This document shows positions 1-7,873 of a stretch of 64,000 nt of DNA, piece by piece; position 1 is the first letter of the stretch; each line of letters begins with the position of its first letter. The stretch is from Tamaricihabitans halophyticus (GTDB lineage Bacteria > Actinomycetota > Actinomycetes > Mycobacteriales > Pseudonocardiaceae), in contig NZ_SLXQ01000010.1 of NCBI RefSeq assembly GCF_004340875.1, forward strand, positions 1-64,000, written 5' to 3'. The position numbers and the translations under genes are program-made. The notes under the pieces are model-generated. The model was not told the origin of the DNA and did no database searches. It saw nothing but the letters and a program-made list of their open reading frames with translations.

Positions 1-145
1 GATCCAGCCACACGTGATACGCCACCACCAACAACACAGCCAACGCCCGCAACCCCTGAACCTCCGGGCGATACTTCCGCGCCACCCCACCCGAGGACGG
101 CTTGGTGGGGACAGCCACGGGCTCGGCCGCTCGGGACTGCGTCAT
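1..145 (-). CDS. Acyltransferase 3 family membrane protein, N-terminal part (cut by window edge)
   Basis: Only the first 48 codons are in the window. The reading frame starts at an ATG (145-143) and stays open to the left edge. After about 24 polar residues comes YRPEVQGLRALAVLLVV followed by AYH, which is the typical first segment of OafA/YrhL-type acyltransferase-3 proteins: the R-x-E-V-Q-G-L-R motif, then the first membrane helix with the conserved histidine. These integral membrane enzymes transfer acyl groups to cell-surface glycans, glycolipids or natural products. The substrate cannot be inferred from this fragment. The gene is divergent from the OsmC gene to its right. Confidence 0.85.
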   Translation of the reverse strand, partial: MTQSRAAEPVAVPTKPSSGGVARKYRPEVQGLRALAVLLVVAYHVWLD

Positions 146-317
146 CGCTGTTGGCCTCCGGTTCTCGGGATCTGCCAGGGGGTGGGTGCAACTGGCCGCT
201 ATGGATTACACCGTTCGGGTAGTCGGGCGGGTCGCGCGGGGGTGCAACGGACGCAAAACGGACCACCCCACCAGGCGAAAGTCCGGCTGTGTCGGGGTGC
301 GTGGCTACGCTTCCGCC

Positions 318-791
318 GTGCAACGCGAACACGAGTACGAGCTGGCCGTCGAATGGCAGGGCAACCGGGGGACGGGTACGAGCGGCTACCGCGATTTCGA
401 CCGCACGCACGAGGTACGCGCGGTCGGTAAGCCGGTGTTGTTGGGCTCCGCTGATCCCGCGTTCCGCGGCGACACCGACCGGTGGAACCCCGAGGAACTG
501 CTGGTCGCCGCGCTGTCTCAGTGCCATATGTTGTGGTACCTGCACTTGGCGTCCAGCGCCGGGGTAGTGGTCACCAGCTACCTGGATCGCCCGACCGGCA
601 CCATGGTGATGGACGAGCGGGGCGGCGGCGGTGCCTTTCGTTCGGTGACGCTGCGTCCGGAGATCATGGTGACCGAACAGTCGATGGTGACCAAGGCCGA
701 AGAGCTGCATGGCGACATCGGCCCGAAGTGCTTCATCGCGCGTTCGGTGAACTTCCCGGTGCACCACACGCCAGTGGTGCGGGTCGGGTAG
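318..791 (+). CDS. OsmC/Ohr family peroxide-handling protein
   Basis: The protein has 157 residues, the usual length for the family. I chose the GTG at 318 because the protein then begins with QREHEYELAVEW, the canonical first OsmC strand; longer in-frame starts add residues unlike the family. Two redox cysteines are in conserved settings, LSQCHMLW about 75 residues in and GPKCFIARSVNFPV near the end. OsmC/Ohr proteins reduce organic hydroperoxides in the cytoplasm with a thiol reductant. The subtype looks like the YhfA/OsmC branch rather than classical Ohr. It is monocistronic, between a divergent acyltransferase and the M23 peptidase gene. Confidence 0.87.
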   Translation: MQREHEYELAVEWQGNRGTGTSGYRDFDRTHEVRAVGKPVLLGSADPAFRGDTDRWNPEELLVAALSQCHMLWYLHLASSAGVVVTSYLDRPTGTMVMDERGGGGAFRSVTLRPEIMVTEQSMVTKAEELHGDIGPKCFIARSVNFPVHHTPVVRVG

Positions 792-818
792 CGCGAATGT
801 ATCGATGATGTAGACGGT

Positions 819-862
819 CTCCCTAGGTTGCGATCTGTTCGAGAATCCGGGCACCTAGGGAG
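819..862 (+). promoter_or_regulatory. Perfect 10-bp hairpin covering the ribosome binding site of the M23 peptidase
   Basis: CTCCCTAGGT at 819-828 and its exact reverse complement ACCTAGGGAG at 853-862 enclose a 24-nt loop. The right arm contains GGGAG, the only good Shine-Dalgarno sequence for the ATG at 871, with eight nucleotides between them. If the transcript starts upstream of 819, folding would hide the ribosome binding site. An alternative reading is a DNA operator palindrome. Confidence 0.6.
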
Positions 863-870
863 CAGCCGTC

Positions 871-1413
871 ATGAACCGTATTTCCATCAAGCGGTCGTTA
901 GCCGGGGTCGGTACGGCCGCGGCCGCGCTGGTCGTGCTGGGCACGGCCGCACCGACCGCGGCGCAGAGCGCCGAAACCGCGGAGATCAACTTCCGGACAC
1001 CGTTCGAATGCAACCAGGAGTGGAACGCGAATACCCGCGCCAACCACAATCCGCAGAATTCGGTGGATTTCCAGCGCGCCGATGCCGACGGGCAGCCGGT
1101 GCTGGCGAGCGCGGACGGCACCGTGAGCAGGGTGGAGGACCTGGGTGGCGAAAGCTACGGGAAATTCATCGTGATCGAGCACGCCGATGGCTGGACCACC
1201 TGGTACGCGCATCTGAGCGCGCAGGACGTCCAGGAAGGTGACGCGGTGAAAACCGGCGACCCGATCGGAAAGGTCGGTAACACGGGCGGTTCGACCGGAC
1301 CTCATCTGCACTACGAACAGCGGTCTGGCAGCAGCGTCGAGCGGGTGGTGCTGAACGGCGTGGCGATCAAGTACTACGGCGACACCCCGATCACCAGCAG
1401 CACCGGCTGCTGA
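871..1413 (+). CDS. Secreted M23 family metallopeptidase (cell-wall endopeptidase)
   Basis: The 180-residue protein has a Sec signal peptide: basic NRISIKR, a hydrophobic Ala/Val/Leu core, and a likely cleavage after TAAQSA near residue 33. The mature part is a compact LytM/M23 domain. Zinc ligands are visible as the HLHYE motif near residue 148 and the aspartate of NSVDF near residue 66; the histidine that normally sits four residues before this Asp is instead in ANHNPQ, seven residues before it. WYAHL supplies the second conserved His. It should cleave peptidoglycan cross-bridges or stems outside the cell. Its translation start lies behind an SD-sequestering hairpin. No wall-binding domain is present. 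Confidence 0.88.
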   Translation: MNRISIKRSLAGVGTAAAALVVLGTAAPTAAQSAETAEINFRTPFECNQEWNANTRANHNPQNSVDFQRADADGQPVLASADGTVSRVEDLGGESYGKFIVIEHADGWTTWYAHLSAQDVQEGDAVKTGDPIGKVGNTGGSTGPHLHYEQRSGSSVERVVLNGVAIKYYGDTPITSSTGC

Positions 1414-1447
1414 TCGGCGGGAAGCGGGCATCCCGGGGCAGGTGGGT

Positions 1448-4366
1448 TCACGCGCCCCGGGTACTACCCGCCTCGAGCGAGGCCCAGAGGGATCGTGCCC
1501 GCGTTCGGTAGCCGAGCGCGCGGTCCGGGCGGCCGAGTGCTTCGTGGAGCCGGCCGAGCAGTTCGGCTACCTCGGCCGCTCCCCTGCGGTCCGCCCGTCG
1601 CTGGTGCACCCGCAGCGCGTCAACCAGCAGCGGTTTTGCCCGCGCCAACTCGCCATCGTCCAGGAACACCGCGCCCAACTCCTGTCGGGCGTAGCTGACG
1701 CACTGCTCGTCGCCGAGCTCTTCGAAGATCGTGATCGCCTGCTGGAGGTGTTCGCGGGCGACCTGGAGCGCGCCGGTGAGCCTGCGTAGCCCGCCCAACC
1801 GGCTGTTCGCATGCGCTTCGCGGTGCTGGTCGCCGATCCGCGCACACAGCTGGCGCGCCGAGTCGAACCAGTCGGCCGCGGCGGGATAGGCCGAGCGTTC
1901 CAGCCACACCGAGCCGATGCCGAGCATGGCGACGGCCGAACCGGACAGATCGTCCATCGCCCGGAACCCGCTCAGCGCGGTCTCGCAGTGCGCGAGGGAA
2001 CGCTCGTTATCGCCCTGGTGGCGTGCCACGGAGGCAAGGCCGGTACGGGCGACCGCGGCACCATGCTTCTGACCAAGCGATTCGAACAGGTCATGCGCGG
2101 CCTCGAAGGCGATCCGCGCCTGCGGGTACAGATCCTGATACAGGTAGAGCTGGCCCTGGTTGCGTCGGATCACCGCTTCGCCGTGGCTGGAACCTGCTTC
2201 GCGGGCGGCGCGCAGCGCGATCTCATGGCTGTCCCGCCAGACATCGCGTAGCCCGCGCAGGTCGAAGTACGGCGTGTAGGCGGCGGCGAGTCGCCAGGCC
2301 AGATCGGGAAGTCCGCCTTCGGCGGCAACCGAGACCAGCGCTACGACGTTGGCGATTTCGGCACCCAGCCAGTCCAGCGGCGCCGTGCACGGCTGTCGGG
2401 GCGCGCTCGGCGCGGCCGGCCGCCAGTGACCGTTCTTTGGCCCCGGGGTCAGGCCGAGAAACCGTGCCGGGATCCGGCTGGTCGCGTCGCCAATCAGAGC
2501 AAGGTAGCCCTCGAGCACTCTGCGTAGCGCGGCGAGCCGGTCGCCGATGTCGTCCGTATCGGCGCATTCGATGGCGTGGCAGCGCACCAGCTCCGGTAGG
2601 CGGTAGCGGGGCTGGCCGCAGGCATCCGTGCCGGCGAGTTCGACAAGGCTGGCATCCACCAGCGTGTCCAGCACGTGCTCGGCGCCAGCCAGATCGAGCA
2701 GGGCGGCGAGTACCCAGCTGGGAAACCGCAGCTGGCCGAGGGTGCTGAGGAGTCGGAAGCCACGTGCCGCCGTGGTGTCCAGCAACGCGTAGCTGAGTTC
2801 GACGGCTGCCCGGACCTCGAGATCGCCGATCCGTAACTCGTCGAGCCGATCCCGTTCGTCCCGCAGCCGCTCGGCGAGTAACGCGAGCGACCAGTCGGAC
2901 CGGCCAGCGAGCTTCGCTCCGGCGATCCGAACCGCCAGCGGCAGCCCGCCACAGGCCCGCACGATCTCCTCGGCGCTTGGTTGCTCGGCCGCGATCCGGT
3001 CGTGGCCCGCGACCGCCGCCAGTAGCCGCAGCGCCTCCTGCTCGGGTAGCGCGGGCAGCTGCACGCTATACGCGCCGGCCAGGTCCGGCATCCGGTTCCG
3101 GCTGGTCACCAGTACCGCACTGCGGCTGGTGCCGGGTAGTAGTGGGGCAACCTGGGCCGCGCTGCTGGCGTCCTCGAGCAACAGGCACACGCGGGCGCTT
3201 GCCAAGCGGGAGCGTAGTAACGCCGCGCGTTCGGCCTGGCCGGCAGGCAGCGCCGATCCGGCTACGCCGAGTCCACGCAGCAGCTCGGCAAGTACATCGC
3301 TCGGCTGTCTCGGATGCGCCGCCGTACCACCCAGCTCGACGTGCAGTTGCCCATCTGGATACAGCCCACGCGCGGCATGCGCCAGATGTACGGCCAGTGC
3401 GGTTTTCCCGATACCTGGCGCACCGGTGAGCACGACGAGCGCCGGCTGATCGCGCAGCGCGCGGTCCCGCAGCAGTGCGGTGAGCTCGGCCACCGTGGTG
3501 TGCCTGCCGGTGAAATCCGGTACATCGAAGGGCAGCTGCCGCGCCGGTGGGATGCTCGGCGGCGCGCTGGTATGCGGCTGGAGCGCCTGGGTGTCGGCCG
3601 GGCCAGCCCGGTTGGCCAGGTCGGCGCGTAATCGCCGTAGTGGTGCCGAGGGTTCGGTGTCCAGTTCGGCGCGCAGCATCTGTTCGAGATCGGCATAGGC
3701 CTGCAGTGCCTCGGGAACCCGGTCCTGCTCGCGCAGTATGTTGATCAACTGATGCCAGAACGGCTCGTGCAACGGATGCTCGGTGAGCAGGCCACGTAGC
3801 TCGGCAAGTACCGAGGGGGCATCGGCATCCAGCTCCGCGCGCAGCGCCAGCCGGCGCTCCTGCGCCCACAACCATTGCTCACCAAGGCTGGCCACCACTC
3901 CGTCCCACGCCGGCGTGCCGGGTAGGCCGGCGAGCACCTGGCCACGCCACAGCGCGCAGGCGTTGTCCAGTGCGGCGAGCGCGGCCACCGTGTGTGCGCC
4001 GCGCAGCGCTTCACGCGCGGTATCGCAGGCAGCGCGGAACTGGCGCATATCCAGGTGCTCGTCCGCGAGTTCCAGCTGGTAGCCGGACGATTCACGGACG
4101 ATCCGGGGCGCGCCGTCGACGGTCGGGGCGGGGGTAATCAGCCGGCGCAGCTGATGCACGTAGGTATGCACGTTCGCCGTCGCCGAGGCAGGCGGTCGAT
4201 CCGGCCAGAGCACATCGATCAACGTGTCGGTGGATACCGTGCTGGACGGATGCAGGAGCAGCGTGGCCAGCAGTAGCCGAGGCTTCGGGCCGCCGAGCGG
4301 CAGCACGGCGCCGGCCCGCTCTACCTGGAGCGGACCAAGCACGCGAAACGTCGTGGCAGATGTCAA
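1448..4366 (-). CDS. AfsR/SARP family transcriptional regulator with NB-ARC and TPR domains
   Basis: The 972-residue protein has the layout of large SARPs. A winged-helix DNA-binding domain of the OmpR type spans about residues 5-95 and a BTAD domain about 100-245. An NB-ARC ATPase follows, with P-loop GAPGIGKTAL near residue 315 and RNRMPDLAG downstream. A TPR-rich C-terminus covers about 690-950. Such proteins activate specialised-metabolite clusters or act as pleiotropic regulators downstream of Ser/Thr kinases. No biosynthetic cluster lies next to it here, so the target is unknown. The annotated start is a TTG with a weak ribosome binding site; a start a few codons downstream is possible. 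A 149-bp gap separates it from the MDMPI gene upstream. Confidence 0.93.
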   Translation of the reverse strand: MTSATTFRVLGPLQVERAGAVLPLGGPKPRLLLATLLLHPSSTVSTDTLIDVLWPDRPPASATANVHTYVHQLRRLITPAPTVDGAPRIVRESSGYQLELADEHLDMRQFRAACDTAREALRGAHTVAALAALDNACALWRGQVLAGLPGTPAWDGVVASLGEQWLWAQERRLALRAELDADAPSVLAELRGLLTEHPLHEPFWHQLINILREQDRVPEALQAYADLEQMLRAELDTEPSAPLRRLRADLANRAGPADTQALQPHTSAPPSIPPARQLPFDVPDFTGRHTTVAELTALLRDRALRDQPALVVLTGAPGIGKTALAVHLAHAARGLYPDGQLHVELGGTAAHPRQPSDVLAELLRGLGVAGSALPAGQAERAALLRSRLASARVCLLLEDASSAAQVAPLLPGTSRSAVLVTSRNRMPDLAGAYSVQLPALPEQEALRLLAAVAGHDRIAAEQPSAEEIVRACGGLPLAVRIAGAKLAGRSDWSLALLAERLRDERDRLDELRIGDLEVRAAVELSYALLDTTAARGFRLLSTLGQLRFPSWVLAALLDLAGAEHVLDTLVDASLVELAGTDACGQPRYRLPELVRCHAIECADTDDIGDRLAALRRVLEGYLALIGDATSRIPARFLGLTPGPKNGHWRPAAPSAPRQPCTAPLDWLGAEIANVVALVSVAAEGGLPDLAWRLAAAYTPYFDLRGLRDVWRDSHEIALRAAREAGSSHGEAVIRRNQGQLYLYQDLYPQARIAFEAAHDLFESLGQKHGAAVARTGLASVARHQGDNERSLAHCETALSGFRAMDDLSGSAVAMLGIGSVWLERSAYPAAADWFDSARQLCARIGDQHREAHANSRLGGLRRLTGALQVAREHLQQAITIFEELGDEQCVSYARQELGAVFLDDGELARAKPLLVDALRVHQRRADRRGAAEVAELLGRLHEALGRPDRALGYRTRARSLWASLEAGSTRGA

Positions 4367-4515
4367 CGGCGCACCACCGGTCCAGCAGGGTCGTGCCGGA
4401 ATGGTATGCCGGAACTAGCCCAGGTTCACACCAGAATCGACAAATGTCGGTGAATATCTTTCGAAATCGTCGATTGCCTGTGCCGAATGGTGCACTCCAG
4501 GCCGAAAAGTGCCCA

Positions 4516-5340
4516 TCACAACACGTACGAGAGGTAACCCACGATTCGTTTACCGAGCGTTTCATCGCCGCTGATCCGAACCTCGTCGAGGTGTTTCGCG
4601 GGATCCAGCCGGCCCGCGGCGAGCCGGATGAACAGGCCGGCTGGCAGCTCAAGAGTGGTGCTCGGCTGGCCGGGTAGCTGATCGACCACCTTCGCTCTAC
4701 CGTCCACAACCACGTGCATCGTCCGCCGCGGCCCGCCGTGGACCTGGATCGTCACCGAATCGCCGTCTGGCACGCCGGCTCGTTTGCCGACGATGAAGCC
4801 GAGCGCGCGGGTGATCTCGTCGAGGACCTCTTCCGCGCTCGGGCCCGATTCACGACCAGGAATGCCCGCGGTGTCCCGAATGTCCTGTTCGTGGATCCAG
4901 CAATCGAAGTGCCGAAACTGCATGAACCTGCCATAGGTTCCCGGCCCCGCTGGAGTCCATGATGGACCATCAAAGTCCTCTTGCGACATGGCGCGTAGCG
5001 CGGCCACCCGTTGCGTGGTGACCTCACGGAACCGCTCGCGCATCGCGGCTGGCTGGTGATCACGAAACGACCGCACCCACCGCTCGTTCATCGCACCGAT
5101 CTCATTGTGCACATGCGACAGTTCGGTGACGTCGGAATCGTCGTCCGGTGGAGAGTTTCCGAGCAGCGACAGCTCGGTGCCGAGCATATGCGCCACGATG
5201 TCCTGAATGGTCCAGCCGGGCAGGTTACTCGGCGCGGTCCACATGGCCGTGGGCAGCTCGCCAAGCAGTTCGTCCAATGCGGACCATTCGGCGGCGAGCA
5301 GATCGACGAGCGGCTCTTTGGTGATTGCGGGCGCGGGCAT
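4516..5340 (-). CDS. Maleylpyruvate-isomerase-type (MDMPI/DinB) mycothiol-dependent family protein
   Basis: The 274-residue protein has an N-terminal DinB-like helical bundle with LPGWTIQDIVAHM and the later HFDCWIHEQDIR motif, the spaced histidines and acids that bind a divalent metal in the MDMPI_N fold. A C-terminal MDMPI_C-like half of about 90 residues follows. The family includes mycothiol-dependent maleylpyruvate isomerase and many uncharacterised thiol transferases of actinobacteria. It is the third gene of a TetR-DsbA-like-MDMPI operon, nine bases behind the DsbA-like gene, which suggests a small thiol-dependent detoxification unit. The true substrate is unknown; a role as a maleylpyruvate isomerase is not implied. 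Confidence 0.85.
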   Translation of the reverse strand: MPAPAITKEPLVDLLAAEWSALDELLGELPTAMWTAPSNLPGWTIQDIVAHMLGTELSLLGNSPPDDDSDVTELSHVHNEIGAMNERWVRSFRDHQPAAMRERFREVTTQRVAALRAMSQEDFDGPSWTPAGPGTYGRFMQFRHFDCWIHEQDIRDTAGIPGRESGPSAEEVLDEITRALGFIVGKRAGVPDGDSVTIQVHGGPRRTMHVVVDGRAKVVDQLPGQPSTTLELPAGLFIRLAAGRLDPAKHLDEVRISGDETLGKRIVGYLSYVL

Positions 5341-5349
5341 CGGCTGCTC

Positions 5350-6066
5350 CTAAGATGTATGCTGGAATTCGACGATCTGACCCCGATTCACGCTGTGCCA
5401 GTCGCGGCCGGCGAGGTAGGGGCGTAGCGCGGTTTCGATGGCCGCCTGGTCTACCGCGCTCTTTGGTCGCTGTAGCTCGAAGACGTTCGGGAACTGGGAC
5501 ATTCCGGTAACCACTCGCCACAGCTCGACGGCGCGCTGCCCGGTTGGTGGGTCGATCAGCACCGGGCCGAACAGGCACTGCGCGGAGCCGGAGTCGGTGC
5601 CGCGCAAGAACAGCGTGGGCACCCCGAAGCCGCCCGCGTCGATCACTCGCTGGTGGTCGGCATGCACGTCCTGATGGGTGCTTTCGTCCTCGATCGCGAC
5701 CTCGAGTAGCGCGGGGTCGTGGCCGAGTTCGGCGAGCAGCGCCCTCGCCACTTCCGGGTCATGCGGTTTGCCGCCAGCCACGTGCAACGTGTGACCGATC
5801 TTCGCGTACCAATCATCGACGAGGGCGTTGTCCGTGCGCCGTAGCAACGCACCGATCCGCATCAGCGACCAGCCGTACGACCAGGGACGCTGCCAGGGGT
5901 GTTTCTTGCCCTCGGCGCGGTTGATCTCCTCGAGGCTGAAGAATCGCCAGCGTACGGCGAATCCGAGTACCTCCCGCACCTCCCGCAGCCACACGGAGGT
6001 GTGATAAGCGAAGGGGCACATCGGGTCGAAGTGGAAATCTACGGTGTGTACCGCGCTATCGCCCAT
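5350..6066 (-). CDS. DsbA-fold protein related to mycothiol-dependent nitroreductase, single active-site Cys
   Basis: The 238-residue protein begins with [18 protein letters not shown], the first strand and active-site loop of the DsbA/2-hydroxychromene-2-carboxylate isomerase superfamily. The loop reads CPFA, so the resolving cysteine of CxxC is absent. The later [10 protein letters not shown] carries the cis-proline that is usual for the thioredoxin fold. Relatives such as mycobacterial Rv2466c use mycothiol to reduce xenobiotics. Its start overlaps the TetR gene by 11 bases and it lies nine bases before the MDMPI gene, so the three are probably co-transcribed. Without the second cysteine a monothiol, mycothiol-mixed-disulfide or isomerase chemistry is more likely than dithiol oxidation. 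Confidence 0.82.
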   Translation of the reverse strand: MGDSAVHTVDFHFDPMCPFAYHTSVWLREVREVLGFAVRWRFFSLEEINRAEGKKHPWQRPWSYGWSLMRIGALLRRTDNALVDDWYAKIGHTLHVAGGKPHDPEVARALLAELGHDPALLEVAIEDESTHQDVHADHQRVIDAGGFGVPTLFLRGTDSGSAQCLFGPVLIDPPTGQRAVELWRVVTGMSQFPNVFELQRPKSAVDQAAIETALRPYLAGRDWHSVNRGQIVEFQHTS

Positions 6067-6688
6067 GACCGACTCCTTGGTGTTCGGCGCCTTGCCTGCC
6101 GTCCAGGTGAAGATGCGCGTCGATCAGCTCGCGCAGCGCCGCCGGTACCTCGCTCGCGGGCGAGCCGGTGGCCTTGGCGAGCAGGATGGCGCCTTGTGCC
6201 TGCCCAAGGATCAGCTTGGCCAGCCGGTCCGGGTCGGTACGCAGCGCGCCCTCGGCGGCCGCACGATGGCAGGCTTCGGCGATGCGCCGCTCCCAGCGTT
6301 GAAAAGCCCCTGCCAGATGCTCGCGGATCTCGTCATCGGTGGTGGCGACCTCGGCCGCGAGGTTGCCAAAGGGGCAGCCGACGACCCTGCCGAACCGTTG
6401 CTCGAACCGGGCCTGGATCGCGCCGATCGCCTCGGCGGTAGCCCGCAGGCGTTGTACTGGATCGTCCGTGCGGTGCTCGCTCAGTCGCGCGTCCAGCGCC
6501 TCGATATGGAGGTCGATGACCGCTTTGACCAGATCTGCCTTCGAAGGGAAGTAGTGATAGAAGCTGCCCTTGCGCACGTCCGCCGCCGCGCAGAGTTCGG
6601 TGACGCCGACGATCTGGTAGCTGCGCGTCAGAAACAGCTTCGCGGCGGCGCGGACGATGCGCTCGCGTGCGTCCGACGGCCGGCCCAT
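6056..6688 (-). CDS. TetR/AcrR family transcriptional regulator
   Basis: The 210-residue protein has the standard N-terminal TetR helix-turn-helix: [13 protein letters not shown], then [19 protein letters not shown] at about residues 28-46. The C-terminal ligand domain includes [15 protein letters not shown], typical of the YcdC/AcrR-like group with a TetR_C_6-type domain. It heads the operon with the DsbA-like and MDMPI genes, so it probably represses its own transcript in response to an electrophile or xenobiotic. A TTGAC-N6-GTCAA palindrome sits in its promoter. Confidence 0.92.
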   Translation of the reverse strand: MGRPSDARERIVRAAAKLFLTRSYQIVGVTELCAAADVRKGSFYHYFPSKADLVKAVIDLHIEALDARLSEHRTDDPVQRLRATAEAIGAIQARFEQRFGRVVGCPFGNLAAEVATTDDEIREHLAGAFQRWERRIAEACHRAAAEGALRTDPDRLAKLILGQAQGAILLAKATGSPASEVPAALRELIDAHLHLDGRQGAEHQGVGHGR

Positions 6689-6710
6689 AGCCGCCGACGG
6701 TAGCGAGTAG

Positions 6711-6726
6711 TTGACCAGTCAGTCAA
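6711..6726 (-). promoter_or_regulatory. Probable operator and overlapping promoter of the TetR operon
   Basis: TTGACCAGTCAGTCAA has 5-bp inverted arms around six bases. On the minus strand TTGACT within it makes a good -35 box, followed 18 bases later by TACCGT as -10, so the transcript would begin almost at the ATG (6688). An operator covering the -35 box is the usual arrangement for TetR autorepression. The same arm pattern recurs at 7858-7873. Confidence 0.5.
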
Positions 6727-6739
6727 GAACTCGTCGGTG

Positions 6740-7549
6740 TCACCAGGCGCGCCCCACCGTGTAGGAGTCCGTCCAGATCTGCTGCAGCCGGACGTGGTCG
6801 CCCGGTTCGGGCGCGCCCCAGATCTTGCCGTTGCCGGCGAAGATGCCCACGTGGTAGACGCTGCCACCGTCGTGGAAGAACACCAGATCGCCAGGGCGCA
6901 TCCGGTCCCTTGCCAGCTTCGAGGTGGCTTGCCGTTGATCGCTCGAGGTGCGCGGCAGGTTGATGCCGAGACGCTTGTGCACGTACTGGGTCAGGCCCGA
7001 GCAGTCGAACTTGTTCGGGCCCGCCGCGCCGTAGGAGTACGGCTTGCCACGTTGCGCGGCGGCGGTTTCCACGATCCGCTGATTGATCGGTTTGCTCGGC
7101 GGCGGTGGCTTGGTCGCGGTGATCTGGACGGTTTTCGAGGCGCCGGGGTCGTACAGCCGGTCGCCTCGGTAGTGCAGTCGCCATTCGGCGGTGGCGGTGA
7201 TCTTCGCCGGAATCGAGGCGATGCCCTCGTCGTTGGTCTTCCCGGTGTTGGCGCTCTGCCACGCCTGGTCGGCGTTGGCGCGGTGTTCCAGGACGACTTC
7301 CTTGTCGGTGAGCGGGCGATCGCCGATACCGGTGAGCTTGCCGCTGAAGGTGACGCTCTTACCCGACGTGATCGACTCCGGCGTTGCGTTGATGGTTTGT
7401 TCGCTTGGCACGACGGCCGCGGCCGAGGGGGCGGTGCTGATCAACAACGCACCGGTGAGCGCGGACAACAGGACGGCGCCGGTACCGCGGCGTACCGCGC
7501 GGGACCTCGGCCGGGGGCTGGCGGAATCGGATAACGCAGAGGTGGACAA
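6740..7549 (-). CDS. Secreted NlpC/P60 (C40) peptidoglycan hydrolase
   Basis: I placed the start at the TTG at 7549 because GGAGA lies seven bases upstream and a normal signal peptide follows (basic PRPRSRAVRRG, then a hydrophobic stretch ending in APSAAA). An ATG at 7630 would put a perfect hairpin inside the coding region. The 269-residue protein has an Ig-like/bacterial surface segment at about residues 45-145, a proline linker KPPPPSKP, and a C-terminal NlpC/P60 domain. The catalytic cysteine is in KFDCSGLTQYV and the histidine in SVYHVGIFAG. It should cut gamma-D-Glu-diaminopimelate bonds in the wall. It lies 51 bp upstream of the TetR gene on the same strand, but a promoter intervenes. 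Confidence 0.88.
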   Translation of the reverse strand: MSTSALSDSASPRPRSRAVRRGTGAVLLSALTGALLISTAPSAAAVVPSEQTINATPESITSGKSVTFSGKLTGIGDRPLTDKEVVLEHRANADQAWQSANTGKTNDEGIASIPAKITATAEWRLHYRGDRLYDPGASKTVQITATKPPPPSKPINQRIVETAAAQRGKPYSYGAAGPNKFDCSGLTQYVHKRLGINLPRTSSDQRQATSKLARDRMRPGDLVFFHDGGSVYHVGIFAGNGKIWGAPEPGDHVRLQQIWTDSYTVGRAW

Positions 7550-7869
7550 CGGGTTCTCCGGTGAGCTCGGGGTCGGATTCCGCGTATCGACTAATCGGGG
7601 TTGCGCCGATACGCGGAATCGCTCAATCACGGAACAATAAACACATGGCCCACGGAAAGCGCTAGACGAAACTCTGAATTCATTCGGTCAGGGGTACTCA
7701 CTGCCCGTAGTTTCCCTGCATATGGCCAGTTCAAAGAGCTCGATCAGGGTGGGTTCGCGTCCCGTGCCGCGACCGGCTGTGATTCGTGTTACCGCGCCTT
7801 GGTGATCAAGATCGCCATATCACGTGACTATTTCTTTCGCCTTGCGTGCGCATATTATTGACTGTTCTG
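7550..7869 (-). other. Intergenic region and probable long leader upstream of NlpC/P60
   Basis: These 320 bases separate the polymerase gene from the hydrolase start and are more AT-rich than the genes. I see no credible protein gene. The stretch holds the 14-bp hairpin at 7576-7620 and part of a TTGAC-N6-GTCAA palindrome at its far end. Actinobacterial NlpC and Rpf wall-hydrolase genes are sometimes controlled by ydaO (c-di-AMP) riboswitches in long leaders, but the conserved GCUAACC-type core is not visible here, so I do not call one. Confidence 0.4.
7576..7620 (-). promoter_or_regulatory. Perfect 14-bp hairpin in the 5' leader of the NlpC/P60 gene
   Basis: On the minus strand GATTCCGCGTATCG and CGATACGCGGAATC are exact reverse complements around a 17-nt loop. 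The hairpin ends 26 bases before the TTG start of the hydrolase and leaves the GGAGA ribosome binding site free. It could be an RNA stability or expression element or a DNA operator. No U-tract follows, so a simple terminator is unlikely. Confidence 0.6.
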
Positions 7870-7873
7870 TCAA
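7858..7873. promoter_or_regulatory. Second TTGAC-N6-GTCAA palindrome
   Basis: TTGACTGTTCTGTCAA shares both arms with the element at 6711-6726, with a different centre. It overlaps the stop codon of the polymerase gene and lies about 310 bases upstream of the NlpC/P60 start. It may be a second binding site of the nearby TetR protein. Confidence 0.35.

Noticed and set aside
1448-4366. SARP regulator as a marker of an antibiotic cluster
   Set aside because: No PKS, NRPS, RiPP or similar genes lie within reach in this window.
7550-7870. Possible c-di-AMP (ydaO) riboswitch upstream of the NlpC/P60 gene
   Set aside because: The gene type and long leader fit, but the conserved GCUAACC-type core and the adjacent stems are not recognisable. 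A covariance-model search (RF00379) would decide.
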